Source: Cyclospora cayetanensis
Taxonomy: Eukaryota > Apicomplexa > Conoidasida > Eucoccidiorida > Eimeriidae
NCBI RefSeq assembly: GCF_002999335.1
Contig: NW_020312748.1
Location: 62,001-126,000 of the forward strand
Direction: 5' to 3'
Length of the DNA stretch: 64,000 nt
The first letter of the stretch is position 1. Every line of letters starts with the position of its first letter. Positions 23,143 to 34,819 of the stretch are shown one piece after another. The translations under genes and the position numbers were made by a program. The notes beneath the pieces are model-generated. The model did not search any database and was not told the origin of the DNA. It worked only from the letters and a program-made list of their open reading frames with translations.

Positions 23143-26100
23143 CTAGGAATAGGAGCTACCGTCTCGATTAGGCTCTGAACAAGTGCCATGCCGCAGAGAT
23201 CGTGCTAGCAGCATCGCCCAGCCTTCGTCGAGGGGAAGGGCGTCGGTATCCCACTTCATTCCGAGCCATGCGATTCCTGGGCAACCAGCACGAGTATACA
23301 CACTGCACCACACTAGTGGACAAACACTTCCCAAATCAGTAAGGCTGATGACAATGGTTCAAGGCAGCTGATGATGTTGCATGCAGTTCTTGCTGCTGCG
23401 GAAATTGATTCCTTGAACGAGGAATGCATTAAGCGCTTGTGCGAAAGTTGAGCCGACGTGGGGCCTGTTCGTTCAGTAGTGGTTTGGAGGCTTTCCGGGG
23501 GACAAGGTGCCGGCCTACCACCATTACCCCAGTAATAAAACGCGTTTGCAAGCTTCTCACAGCTTCCAGGATCGGATACTGCGTCATTCCAGGACAAACG
23601 AGGGTTATGCACTTTGACTTGTTAGGAAGCCAACCACGTGTGTTGCTGCCGCGAGTACCAAGGGCACACCAATCCAAGTTCTGCATGCATACTCTGCAGG
23701 GAGAACTGCGGGGGTTTGTGTAAAGTCTCACGCCGAACGCAGTATGGGGTGAAAGGCCAGCCGTGGTGCTGCGGTACCATAAACTCAATGGAGTTCCTAC
23801 TACGGGTAGGGTATGTGTGCCTGGTAGAGCACACCGCAGTTTCAAACGCCTTCTGTGTCTTCAACTGGGAGGTGAAGGCTCCCACCGGGCAATGTGATAG
23901 AGTGCACTCCCATACCTTCTTTCTGGCAGGTGCAGTAGGGACGGACGAGCCAAAGGGAAGAGCCAGCACACCTACCCGTCTTGGAGATCCTCGTGAATAG
24001 CCATTGGCCAGTTGAGTTCCTTTGGCATGTTTTCTAAGAAAGCCACAATGTTTCAGCAGCAAAAGGAAATACAAGTAAGCAGATGTGGGAAACAAAATGG
24101 TTTAAAAGACTTTAAAGGGCCGAGGGCTACTGCATACCAGGGCGGAATATAGGCGGGACCCCTTGATCTTTCTCGTAAGGAGTGGTGTCGTAGATTTGAT
24201 GCATTTTGGAGACAACAGCATCGTCCTCCGTGCTAGTCGACGAATGTTCCGCAGTGATTGAAAAAACAGAGTTAAGCAGAGCCTTTATTCTCCCTTCACC
24301 TAAAGATCGCAATCAAATTCCAGGCGAGAGGGTCGTGGAAGGGGCCCTACGGTTGTTTCTAAGGGCATCCACCCTTTGAAAAGTGTAATACGCCGGCAGC
24401 AGGATAGGATGATTGGCAAGGCCAAGCCAGTAAGATAGCCACACAGCATGAGCTAAAGTAGTGTCTGCAATGCGGTTATCGAAGATATGAGGACTGAGCA
24501 TACCCGAAATGCCGCCAGTGAGGATTAAAGCCTTGCCTCTCACAGAAAGAAAGTCGACAGTCAACCAATAATACAGATCTCCCGATACGCCCAGGTCAGA
24601 CCCTCTGGACACAAGCAATACAATTCAGCACTCTCGCTTTACGCAGGATCTATCCATTACATGCTGCTACCATCCGTCCAGGTGTGTACTACCGGTAGGA
24701 TGCAGAGGGGTCTGTATTTCTATGCATAGCCACGATTCACGCAGTTTCTATCGAGTTTTGCAAAGGTGATGGAGGGCGTACCGCACAAAGTCATTTGGAA
24801 TGACGATCGCGTCAATAGGATTAGTGAGGTCTCGAATGGCCGACGCAATTAGATCAGCCTTCCAGGGCATGGTCACAAGTTCAAATCCTCCGTAAATCGG
24901 ATTCTTGCTTATCAGCTCCAGTTGGTCCTGAGGAAAGATAGCAAAACGCCCAGTAATCAGAGCCTTGAAACATTCACGGTGGTATTTGCCAGCTGTAGGA
25001 GGAGACATGTGCTAGGGCAGTGCGTCGATATGCTGCCACTGATGCTCAGACAGCCTTCCAACCACTTCGGTGTATGGGCGCCGTACTCGCAGAGCGAAGC
25101 GAGTAAATACCTTCTCGAACATTGCCTTCCCTGGGCCCTGAGAAAATTCACCCCAAATCATGAGGTTTTCGCTCATGATTGCTTTAGGAGTAATGTCGCA
25201 AAGAGATACAACTGTGTGCTGTTCCCATACAGCTTGTCCCTATCTGACTACAACTCAGGCTTGCCTTTCGGTTGAGAAATCTGACTGCGTCATCCAGATG
25301 TCGCCTGGGCATGATGTTAAAGAGAGTCATAAATTTCCTAGGGCGTACAAGAAAGCGGAAAGCGTGACCGATGTTACGTGATGCCGTGAATTCTGGCCTT
25401 ATAACAGTCTCCGTAAGCGCATGGTTCTCGGAAACAGGGTTTGTGTACAACAGCCGAGTATGATATTTATGGAACTGATGGAACAGGATGCAAAGCCACT
25501 AGATGGCTCTCTGTATAGAGCTATAGAAGACTTTATACGACCTTGTATTGTCGTGTATAGATGCGATTGGGGTGCGCGTATGCCTACCAGCGTGTTCGTG
25601 ATAGATCTTGTGCGTTGTCTGGAGGGCAGAGCTCAGCAGCTCCATAAAAGTGTGTGGGGTAGGCTGTGGGGGAGCGCCGCTTTTCTTTGAGAATATCGTG
25701 GTTGCAGAGGGAAGACAAGGCCACACGGATAATTAGTGGCTCCTTCAGTACCTGGACAGTCAACAGGCGATGGTGTGTCGGTGCAGCCTCGCAGGTTAAC
25801 CGGATCTGTTGGGCACACAGTACACAAGATTATTATGTGCGCCATCTTATTTAGCTAGCACCCATCGCATGCAGAAGCACCGTTGTAATCGAGCCCCACT
25901 TATGGAGGAGGCTCCAGCGTTAAGTTTGACTGACGCTCCACGGCGCAAGAATACAGATGCCATACTCTGCGGTCTGTCACTGCAATCCATTGTGTCCCGT
26001 CACTTAGATCTACTTCAAATGCGTCGGTCTCCATGGGCTTTTCCTGCAGAAATCCAAAAGGAACATTTGTGTCAGCCAGTCACATGCATCGAAACAAGGA

Positions 26101-28843
26101 GGTCTCCAGGAGACATTGCGTGTCTTAAGTCTCGTCTGGCATTTCCCCTCCGAAGCCTGTCCTCCAGAGGATATTTAAAAAGAAGCCCTGGGGCTTGCGA
26201 GAAGCGGCATGCGCCATCAATTAGTAATCGAGCCCTGCCTGAGGTCAGCCGGCCAGGCATCATACCAAAAGGGAAGTGCAAGTGTGAGTCCCTTCTGTCG
26301 GATGACCACTAAAATTGGTGAGGCGTTCCACGGCGTTTCGCTTGGCTGCACAGACGAATAACGGAGTTTACGCCGCAACCCATTGAGATGTACGTTTGTG
26401 TTGTGCGCCTCCTTTCAGGCATTAGGGGACGTTTGGCGTCTTAGGTCTCTCGGCCTGCACCTGCATTTGTATCGGCAGACAGAGTCTCAAGGATCAACTT
26501 CTGTCCCGCAGGGATATCCAGCGTTATGTATGGAGAGCCCCGCACAATGAAGGCTCTCATAGTCTGTACAGCGTAGCAGCAGATAAGCCCTCTCCTGCTT
26601 TCGTTTTAAAGCAGAGCATGCATCAGGAAGGCTTTAAGCAGACCAAAGGGGACTGCCTGCTCCCAGACATGCATCGTTTGAGAGTCTCCGAGAGTATGCC
26701 ATAGACCGTTGCCCTTCTGTATTTGTGCCTGCATATTGCTGACACATAAATAAAGGCTGCCAGCCCAAAATTTTCATCAGCCGGAGCTCACCTGGACAAC
26801 AACCCGCGTGGGATCGACCATTTCATTGTCGTCTTCGTGGAATCTTTGGATCTCCCAGACTTTTTCAAAACTAAGGGGTGAAGGATTCGCGATGTAGTGT
26901 CTCTTCACCTCATCTCCTGAGCACAGGACACCACCCTTCACGGAAAAAAGCTTTCTGATGCACTAGTAAGGCTGCGGCTCTCCTGGACGCTTGAACACGC
27001 CTGCATGGTGGATGAAATGCAGGCTAAGGGGAGAGGAGGGGAGGATGTATGGAAAGCCGTAGGGCCCAAAGAAACGCGTGCAGCACCGGCAGTAACCAGC
27101 ACCAAGAGAGACACAAACAAAAGGCCATACCTGAATCTCGGAGGCGAATGCCAATAAAGAAACCAAAGCCCACAGGTCCTGCACTCTGTTGGAAGCCGAA
27201 GGACGCCCCAGTACTTGTGTGCTCGCCAACGAGCATGGGTCCCCTCACCTAAGAGAGCCGCACTCTGACTCCTGCATTTCTAAGAGCTCGCGTAAAGGTG
27301 AACGAGCGTGATATGGCAGAAGCATGAATTGAGGAACAAGAGCTCGGTGGCAAAATAGGGCTGAGCTAGGGAGATTCAGCCTCACAGTAAGCCCGGCGGT
27401 GTCTCCAACCAAATCTGTACGGCCTTTCGGTTTGGAGCGAACGGAGAGGAGATAGGGGCAGCTGTTGACGACATGCACCGGCCCGCTGCCTGCAGAGTTT
27501 CACAGTATGTGTCCACGCTCACGAAGTGCGCCCCGCCACTCCTCACTAGCGCTGAAGGTGAAGGAGAGGCCACAGAAAATCGAATGGCACAAAAACAAAA
27601 TCCAAGGTGCTAATACACTGCTCACCGGGGGGAATCACAAAGGGTATCCACCAAGCGCTCGTGCTCAGCGGCTGCCTCGGCAAGCCGTCTGAGTCAATCA
27701 GCTTCGGGTCCCACAGTGACGGATCGAAAGCCAAACCTACGCGCAGCAAATGTGCAACGGTCGACTCCAAGGCATTCGAGCTCTTGTTGCTGGCTCTCAG
27801 AGACCTCGCCGCTCCGGCCTCCCTCCTGTGCCCCTTGCCCATGTCTCCCCCGCATCGCAGCATGCAATTCTAGCACCAGCCCGTGTCTACCCAGGTGCTT
27901 TTGCTACTCCTCTCCAATGCAAGCTTCAGGTGTCGTGCGCGAGGCACAATTGAGGTGGCGAGACTCCGCACCTCCGAGTCCGTCGCGGGCTCTGTGCACC
28001 GATTGAAGTCCTAAGTGCTCCGGGTCCAGCCAGTCAGTGCTGTCAGAAATAGGCACTCCGCCAAATAAATACAAGGAGCTGCTTTTTTTTGCAACCATGC
28101 CTGGAAAGGATCCCGCCATAGAGGCCTTCGCCAAGCTCTCAAGCGTCTCTAAACGCACCATCCCTGAGTGCACGCAAGGCGGAAAGTAGAAAGCCGGCCG
28201 TCAGATATATCCTTCACAACAGAAAATGCAAGCAGCGCGTGAAGCTTTGGGGCAGGAAGCGCACTGGAGGCTGCTGCGCAACCCAAGCTCGTTTGCCTAT
28301 TCTCCTTCAAGGTGGAACCTATTTGCCTTTTCCTCCACTCAGCTTTCTTCCAAGTGATTTTCTGCCAGTGCGACTCTCCCCGAATCTTTAGGGCCCCCTG
28401 CTCTGTTCGGCGGCCGCTATGCCGCTTGTTGCACTATGCCCCAATGCTGGAGTAAGGGAGCCAGCGAGCGTCTTAGTGCTTAGAGGAGCTGCTTTTTCGA
28501 CACTGCCTAAGGCTTTCTTTCAAAGGGAGGCCGCTTCGAAAGCTCATCAAGGTGCTTGAGACCTGTACGGAGGGGCCTTACCTGGAGGGGGTCTATTGAC
28601 AGCTGTAAGAATGCCATGGATCAGAATAAGGACACAGATGCAGAGGATGGTTATTGAGCACTTGTTCCTTTGCAGCAGGGCCCCCAAGAGCGAGCGCCTG
28701 GGCTTTTTCCCCTTTGCAGAATTTTTTTCTGAGAAGGATCCATCTTCCTCTTGACTACTCTCACGGCTACGCCACCGCAGGCCTGTCTCCTCCCGGAGGG
28801 GGTAGGCTAGGTCGGGCTTTGTGGGGCCTTCTAGGTCTGTCAT
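23143..28843 (-). CDS. GH81-type endo-1,3-beta-glucanase, type II membrane protein
   Basis: Predicted to cleave beta-1,3-glucan, a component of coccidian oocyst walls. Exon 28843-28582 encodes a charged cytosolic tail (MTDLEGPTKPDL) and one membrane anchor (CSITILCICVLILIHGIL). Exon 2 starts at 28163 in phase. GH81 landmarks follow in family order: PLSTSAWWIPFVIPP, PVHVVNSCPYLLSV, MLVGEHTSTGASFGFQQ, MRAFIVRGSPYITLDIPAG, FEVDLSDGTQWIAV, PLIIRVALSS then YPTHFYGAAEL, and FMTLFNIMPRRHLDD. Further on come ADTTLAHAVWLSYWLGLANH, where plant and fungal enzymes have a YNDHHYH-type motif, and CEKLANAFYYWG, where they have the ESxSEA-NAYY motif. The last exon ends at 23143. Several edges between 24.7 and 23.3 kb, and the 3' end of exon 2, were not fixed. 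The N-terminal half of the domain is convincing; the catalytic half is divergent or mis-spliced in my reading. Confidence 0.68.
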
Positions 28844-30317
28844 CGCCACTCCGAAGTGATTGACTGTAGAAGAAGAGGCACCTTGTAGTTGGTGCCTCGG
28901 TAGGTAGGGCACGCAGCTAGGAGTAAAGGCGACTCAACCAATACAGCAGACGAGGGTGCCCCCGGCAGGTGACCTCGCGGAGACATGGGGTATTAACCCA
29001 AGTACTGGAGGGCCAAGCCTCGAGCCGGCCACAAAAATGAAAGGCGATAAGGCACAGAAAGCTAGCAGGAAAGGAGGTGTGATCAAAGCGCTCTTCTGCG
29101 TCGCTGCAAAGCCGGTTGTCTCCCCGTACCTACAAGCCGTCTCTTGAGCCAAGGGCCTTCGTCTCGAAGTACGTCGAAACAACACCCAGCAGCCTTAGAA
29201 TAATTGTAACGACGCATTACCAATGCACGAGATGTGGCAAACGTACACAGAAGCCGCCCCCGCCACACACATGCTCTCGGCAGAGGACACCTTTAACGGG
29301 GGGCCCTCTCTCTCCCACTGGATCCGTAGCAGCTGCGTGGCTTTTGCTGATCTAGGGCCTAAAACGCGCTTTACCTTTGAATAAACACATGAACTCAAGC
29401 TTTACCCCAAGGTATCTAAAGTCTGCTCATCGTTTCTCTATACATAGAGAAGACCTTCCCGCAGTGTCCACGAAGCATACTGCGCCTACCGGCAAGCCTG
29501 CTGCAGCTCTCCTTGTTAGTTAGACGATGCCTGCGGCACCTCTTTTTTGCCTTTACCTTGCGGCTTTCGCCGATCTTAGGCTCAATAGGGGCTTTTTGTG
29601 TGCATGCTGCCTCTCTAGTTGGCACTTTTTAAACACCAACCAACAGCGGCCGATACAGCGGTGAAACGGCAGTCAGCCCCCTAGTGGCCCCCTGGGTTGC
29701 CTTCTTGTTGGCGGGTCATTCCTGCTGTACATAGCTCCACGAATAGAAAAATTTGTCTGAATAAGACACTGACTGGCTCGATGAGTGCCCCTTACCCTCA
29801 TGGGGCCTTTGGTTGTTTTCATTGGAAGTCCGACCAGATCGTAGCGCCTTCCTGAGATCCAGTGCGAAGGGCCTCTCTCTCTTCAGGGCACTCCAAATCC
29901 CTTCCCATATGGAGTTTTTGATGCAAGAATCAGCGGAATCCCGTAAGTGCTGCTCCGCTTCGCTTACCTCAGTCCTCCTGCCGTCATCTGTCTAGTCGGG
30001 CTGCCCCTTCGCTTTCGCGTTCTTCCTCTCCTCTCCCTCTGGCTGCATCAGTCCTCTCCCTCTGGCTGCATCAGTCCTCTCCCTCTGGCTGCATCAGTCC
30101 TCTCCCTCTGGCTGCATCAGTCCTCTCCCTCTGGCTGCATCAGTCCTTTCCCTCTGGCTGCATCAGTCCTCTCCCTCTGGCTGCATCAGTCCTCTCCCTC
30201 TGGCTGCATCAGTCCTCTCCCTTTGGCCTTCCCTACACTGAACGGATGTAATGGCCGTGTACAAGCGGCTCCTCCGTTTTCTCTAGCCCTCCATTTACAG
30301 CCCGTCACGCCACCCAA
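28844..30317. other. Divergent intergenic region with a minisatellite
   Basis: Separates the minus-strand glucanase from the plus-strand holocytochrome c synthase and should hold both promoters. Short open frames on both strands (for example 29416-29625 minus, basic composition) lack support. The only clear structure is the tandem repeat at about 30041-30224. Confidence 0.4.
30041..30224. repeat. 23-bp tandem repeat, about eight copies
   Basis: The unit is GGCTGCATCAGTCCTCTCCC plus TCT, repeated about eight times with one C-to-T change in copy five. A unit of 23 bp shifts frame at every copy, so the long open frame through it is a by-product. It lies about 100 bp 5' of the holocytochrome c synthase start. 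Confidence 0.9.
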
Positions 30318-31992
30318 ATGGTGCTGCTTCTTCCCTCCATCACGGGGTCTAAGACCCCGCAAGCAATCCAAGATACCGCAGCAGTTCCTGAGGGCAGGCT
30401 CTCAGTGAGGCCTCAAGGATCTCCCTGGGAGTGCCCCTTCGGCTCCCTTAAAGACGGAGGCAGCTGCGCCTGGTTCAGTCGGTTCTGTGGGGACGAAGGG
30501 GCATCAAGGATCGTCGAGGGGCCCCCACCTCGCGGCAGAGAGACTCCCTTGGCCTCCCATGGGGAGGGGGAGGAAGAGGAGGTCTTGAACCCCAGCAACA
30601 TGATGCCAAACATCCCCAATACTGCCCATCTAGGACTAAGCACCAAACGCGAGCGCTCCTCGATCCCCAAAACTGGAGAAGGCAAAAGTGCGTAGGGCCC
30701 TTGTATCGTGTTTTTTGCTTCCTCGCAGTGGCCTCTGCTGCAAGCGTGTTGCCGTTGCTTGCATTTTTCGTGCTTGTGCTCGTGCAGCTTGGGTGTATCC
30801 CTCAAGCGCACAGTTTTTTAGGGCCTTACAGCGCAGAGGAAAAGAGGCCGAAAAGGAGACGATGCCTGCAGTGGTGCACGTCCACAATTTCGTGAACGAG
30901 GAGACATGGCAGAGAATCACGACCTTGGAGCAGAATCATCCGTAATCCCCCTACAACCCTAAATCACGGGCTTCCCCAATGTGTCTCGCGTGCGGCACAC
31001 CACGACGCATTGAGCAGTGCTCTCAGTAGTGTAGTGCCCTTTCTTCGCTATAGACTGACCGCGGGAAACTCCGCAGCCTTTAGGATTGGCTCCTGCATTT
31101 CCACTCGTTGTGCATGCGTGCTCTATTCCAGCGAATGCGCCCAAGTGACTCTGACGCGCTTCTGCGGCCGCTCCGATGATTTGACAGTCACGGCGAGAGT
31201 CATGAACCGCCTTGGCTGGTAAACTGGAAACACGGGAAAACGTTCACATGGGAAGGGTGAACAGGTCGTGGGGACCTTGTGCGTTCTGCCCAGCGCCACG
31301 TGAGCGTGCGAGGTCTGTATCTGGACCGGCGTTGTACTCTTGTGCTGCAGCGCGCTGCTGTGTAACTGCATCTCGAAGTGTCTCTATGCGTCGCTGCGAC
31401 TTGCTTGCAGGTGGGGCCAGCTGTTCGACCGACACGACTGGTATTTAGACAGGTGTGGCCAGCAGGTCCGCTACATCATAGACTATTACGACGACCCGAA
31501 GGCGGAAAACATCGCAGAAGTAGGCTGCACTCCCACTCACGGTGTGGAAGAAGCGGGCGAGGGGGAAGGGGGAGTCTTCATAAGTCAAGCGTCGGGGTGC
31601 TTAGGGTGGGGAGTTTTAGTTGCAGCAGAGGCGATGGAGGGAGTGAGGCTCACGGCTTATGGATTAGGGCTTGCGGACGGGGGGGACGAGGGCATCAAGG
31701 GGGCAGGGAGCGAGCACACGTTTTTGCACCTGACCCCCAGCAGTGTAGACGGAAGCCGCAGCAACCCTTACGCTGGCCCCTCCAGCGGCAGGAAAAGAAG
31801 AATGCAGAATGGTGGAGCGTTTTTTTATCTTCGTTTATCAGCTGCCTGTTCATGAGGGATGGTCTGCTGGGCACACATGCGGGTTCTCAGGTGTACATAC
31901 ACGCCAGGCCGGCACCCTTTGACTCCCTGGAGAACTTTAGGGATATGCTGACGCATACTGTGCAAGCCCTTTGGAGAGGCGAACGGCCTTAG
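30318..31992 (+). CDS. Holocytochrome c synthase (cytochrome c heme lyase)
   Basis: Attaches heme covalently to apocytochrome c (or c1) in the mitochondrial intermembrane space. Five exons join in phase: 30318-30687, 30788-30941, 31132-31218, 31411-31519 and 31891-31992, giving 273 residues, close to the family size. The N-terminus contains WECPFG, a Cys-Pro heme-regulatory type motif. It is followed by VLNPSNMMPNIPNT and STKRERSSIPKTG, matching the family's LNPLNxMP and ERxxSSIPK blocks. Exon 2 carries WVYPSSAQFFRALQRRGKEA and HNFVNEETWQRI. Exon 3 carries LTRFCGRSDDLTVTARV. Exon 4 has WGQLFDRHDWYLDRCGQQ and VRYIIDYYDD; the first His in DRHDW is the family's heme ligand. Exon 5 has YIHARPAPFDSLE. 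Apicomplexans often have two such enzymes; which one this is cannot be told from the sequence. Confidence 0.94.
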
Positions 31993-32721
31993 GTGCCCTC
32001 CGCTGCCGCATGATCCGCAGGTTTTATTGCTTTGTACGAATGGTGCTCTCTGAAGCTTTTTGGCCTACTCGGCACTCGCTGTTATATCAGCTGCATCAGC
32101 AGACTGAAGCTGCTGCTGGTACCTAAGTGCGAACGGCAGGAGTCCTCTTCTAAGGAGGTGTCTGCCCTAACGTGCATTCCTGCTTTTATTGCTGCGGGTT
32201 ATGCTCCAGGCAGGGGAGACTAAAATCAGAGTCGGAACTGCATGTTGTTTTCAAGTGTGTCCCAATACTCCAACTTATTCGTTACCCTGTGCAAGAACAC
32301 TTTCCTCCCACACAACGCAGTGCAACGCCTCAGAAGGCGCTGCGGAACTGCTGCTGCGCACGCTGCTGTTGCAGCGATCCCCCTTCCCCCCCCCCCCCAA
32401 AAAAGGGCTTGTCAAATTGGACGGAAATCCTTTTTCTAAAGTTTGAAAACAAAAAATGGCAGTGTGCGTGCAGCAGCAGCAGTGCTGGCCGCTGCTGTTG
32501 TTTGTGTTGTTGCATTTGTTGCCGTTGCTGCTGCTGCTGCTTAAGGAGGAGCTGGCTGGGTGCCGGCCAGAGCCGCGAGGAAGTCTTGGCTCCATGCTCT
32601 GCTGAGAGCAGGCATATCGGTTTCTCTGGGATTGAGGTGAGGAGTATCTGTTCCTTCCCCCGCAAGATCCAGTCCGTAGGCCCCTTCGTCTGCATAGGAA
32701 AGCAGTCCAGAACGCACCCGA
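31993..32721. other. Convergent intergenic region
   Basis: Holds the 3' flanks of holocytochrome c synthase (plus) and APC10 (minus). It contains a short C-run and CAG/CTG-type triplet runs (around 32390-32540) that keep several frames open. A plus-strand open frame spanning 32172-33134 runs antisense through the last APC10 exon and is not called. Confidence 0.5.
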
Positions 32722-34786
32722 TCAGCCGCTGTTTGCGCATGCTCGCTGATCTGATGAGGGGGAGGACAGCAGAAGAGAGGCGAAGCGCTCGGGGAACGGT
32801 AGCACACGGAGGAAGAGAGGATGCGGCTCACAATGCATCGAGAGACTGCTCCCTTGACGAGAGAGATTCGCAGTGGAGGGGTCCTCATAGCCTTCGATGG
32901 GACCGTATATGCGAACCTGCAGAGCAACGCGCAGAGACAGAGAGGGGCCTTGCGCTGAGTCCACGTGTGCAAGGAGTAGACAACTGTCTCTTGTTGCCGC
33001 GAGACAGCCGCAGCCACCCCACGCTGATCGCCAGATGGACTCTCCAAGGCTATCTATTTCCTAGAAAGTCGTGGAACGCGACTCCTCCTTGGGCCCTACA
33101 CTCTTGCCTCCTTACTGGACACGAGATTTTCTAGTGCCCTCTCAATCGAAAGCCTCGCGAACCTGTCTAATGTGAGTATCGCGACCTTGCTGGTGGGTTG
33201 TAAGCACCGCAATCTGCAGGCAGGCTGCGCGGAGGTATTCGCTTGTTTCTACACCGTGCAGCACCAAGTCGAGGGCTTCCTGTGAGTGGTTCTCGAGGCC
33301 GTTGACGAGCTGCGACGTGGAAGGCAGCGATAGTCGTGGGAGGGGCTTTTGGGGGTGCCACATAGGGTGCAGCAGCATGCGCGGAGGGAGCAAGGCACAG
33401 TACATCTTACAGAAGCCGTAGCATAGTGGGAAAGAAGAAGGAGAGTGGATGCTTCGAGAGGAGAGAACTTTTTCCTTGCGGTGTCGAGGCTTGCTCGGCT
33501 TCGCTAGCTCGACTTCCTTCAGAAGTACCTTGATGGCGTGGGCCGCTGTCAACTCGATGCCCCACCAGCAGTTTTGGTCATCAGTCACGACGAATTCCAC
33601 GTCTCTGACGACGGATAAGGTCGCGGGGGAGGAGCCTTTGAACACAGAACGCATGCAGGCTGTCTCTGCAACGCCTCTGGAGGTGTTGGGGCACGTCCTC
33701 ACACCTGGTCGCTAGCGGTAAGCGCTTGAGTTGTGCGTTGGGGGTAGGCATGAGTGAGGGAATGGAAGCTCCTCGTATTCTGAGAGCAAGAAAGCCGCCC
33801 CCTTTTCATATCTTGGAAGCGTGTCGCAGAAAGAGGGTAGTCGTGCTTCCTTCCGGGCATGCACGGGCCTTGCTCCTCCAACATAAAGTGCCAATCACGC
33901 GGAGAGACGGCCACATGAGGGGAACGTAGGAGAAAGCAGAAGGGAGAAGGGGGATATAGGAGAAAGTAGAAGGGAGAAGGGGGACGTAGGAGAAAGTAGA
34001 AGGGAGAAGGGAGACATAGGAGAAAGTAGAAGGGAGATATAGGAGAAAGTAGAATAGGGATTTAGGAGAAAGTAGAAGGGGGATATAGGAGAAAGTAGAA
34101 GGGGGATTTAGGAGAAAGTAGAAGGGGGATATAGGAGAAAGTAGAAGGGGCATTTAGGAGAAAGTAGAAGGGAGAAGGGGGATATAGGAGAAAGTAGAAT
34201 AGGGATTTAGGAGAAAGTAGAAGGGGGATATAGGAGAAAGTAGAAGGGAGAAGGGAGACATAGGAGAAAGCAGAAGGGAGGGGAGGGCTGTCTGTTGCTG
34301 CGTAGTGTGTAGTGTGTGCCGGGAGGCGGGAGCCTCTGGTGGAGAAATAGTAGAGAAAAAAAGGGGATGTGTCGTGTGTCATGCATGCATGCATGCAATG
34401 TGCCTTAATATGTTGGGGATGCCGTCGTACCCATCTTGATCTGTATGCGTTTGGGAGTGTAACTTTCATCCAAGTGGAAGTTGACAAGCAGATCCACTCG
34501 CGTGACAGGCATCTCCCTGTTGAATTGCAGGGTTACAGTGTGCGGTGCTTGCCCCTCTGACTGCCAAAAGCTGATGCTGCTGTTGTCTCGAAGTGCCTGG
34601 ACGCCGTTTCCTAGGACGAACACATCGCACACTCCTGTTGGCAAATACCATAGACTCGTATGCCAAATGATCGCTTGCACGGATGATACCCCAGGGGCGA
34701 GGCAGCTTAGCGAGAGGCTTCACACGACATGTGGCTTGAGACGCCCTAAGGGCCTTACCCGATTTCCTAAGAGCTGCCAGAGAGAC

Positions 34787-34819
<33 letters not shown>

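Noticed and set aside
27049..27252. Alternative plus-strand and second-frame readings over the glucanase exon near 27.1 kb
   Set aside because: The minus-strand frame MLVGEHTSTGASFGFQQ fits the GH81 order and is followed by a good donor; the alternatives have no family match.
29947..30408. A 153-codon frame reading repeated Leu/Trp/His/Gln units
   Set aside because: It is the 23-bp repeat read through three frames. A unit not divisible by three gives a false repetitive peptide.
32172..33134. A 320-codon plus-strand frame with Cys-rich and Pro runs
   Set aside because: It overlaps the last APC10 exon in antisense, has low-complexity stretches from triplet repeats, and shows no motif or splice support.
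30041..34285. Regular repeats that might suggest a CRISPR array
   Set aside because: The 23-bp units are directly contiguous without unique spacers, and the AG-rich units are degenerate and intronic. The genome is eukaryotic.
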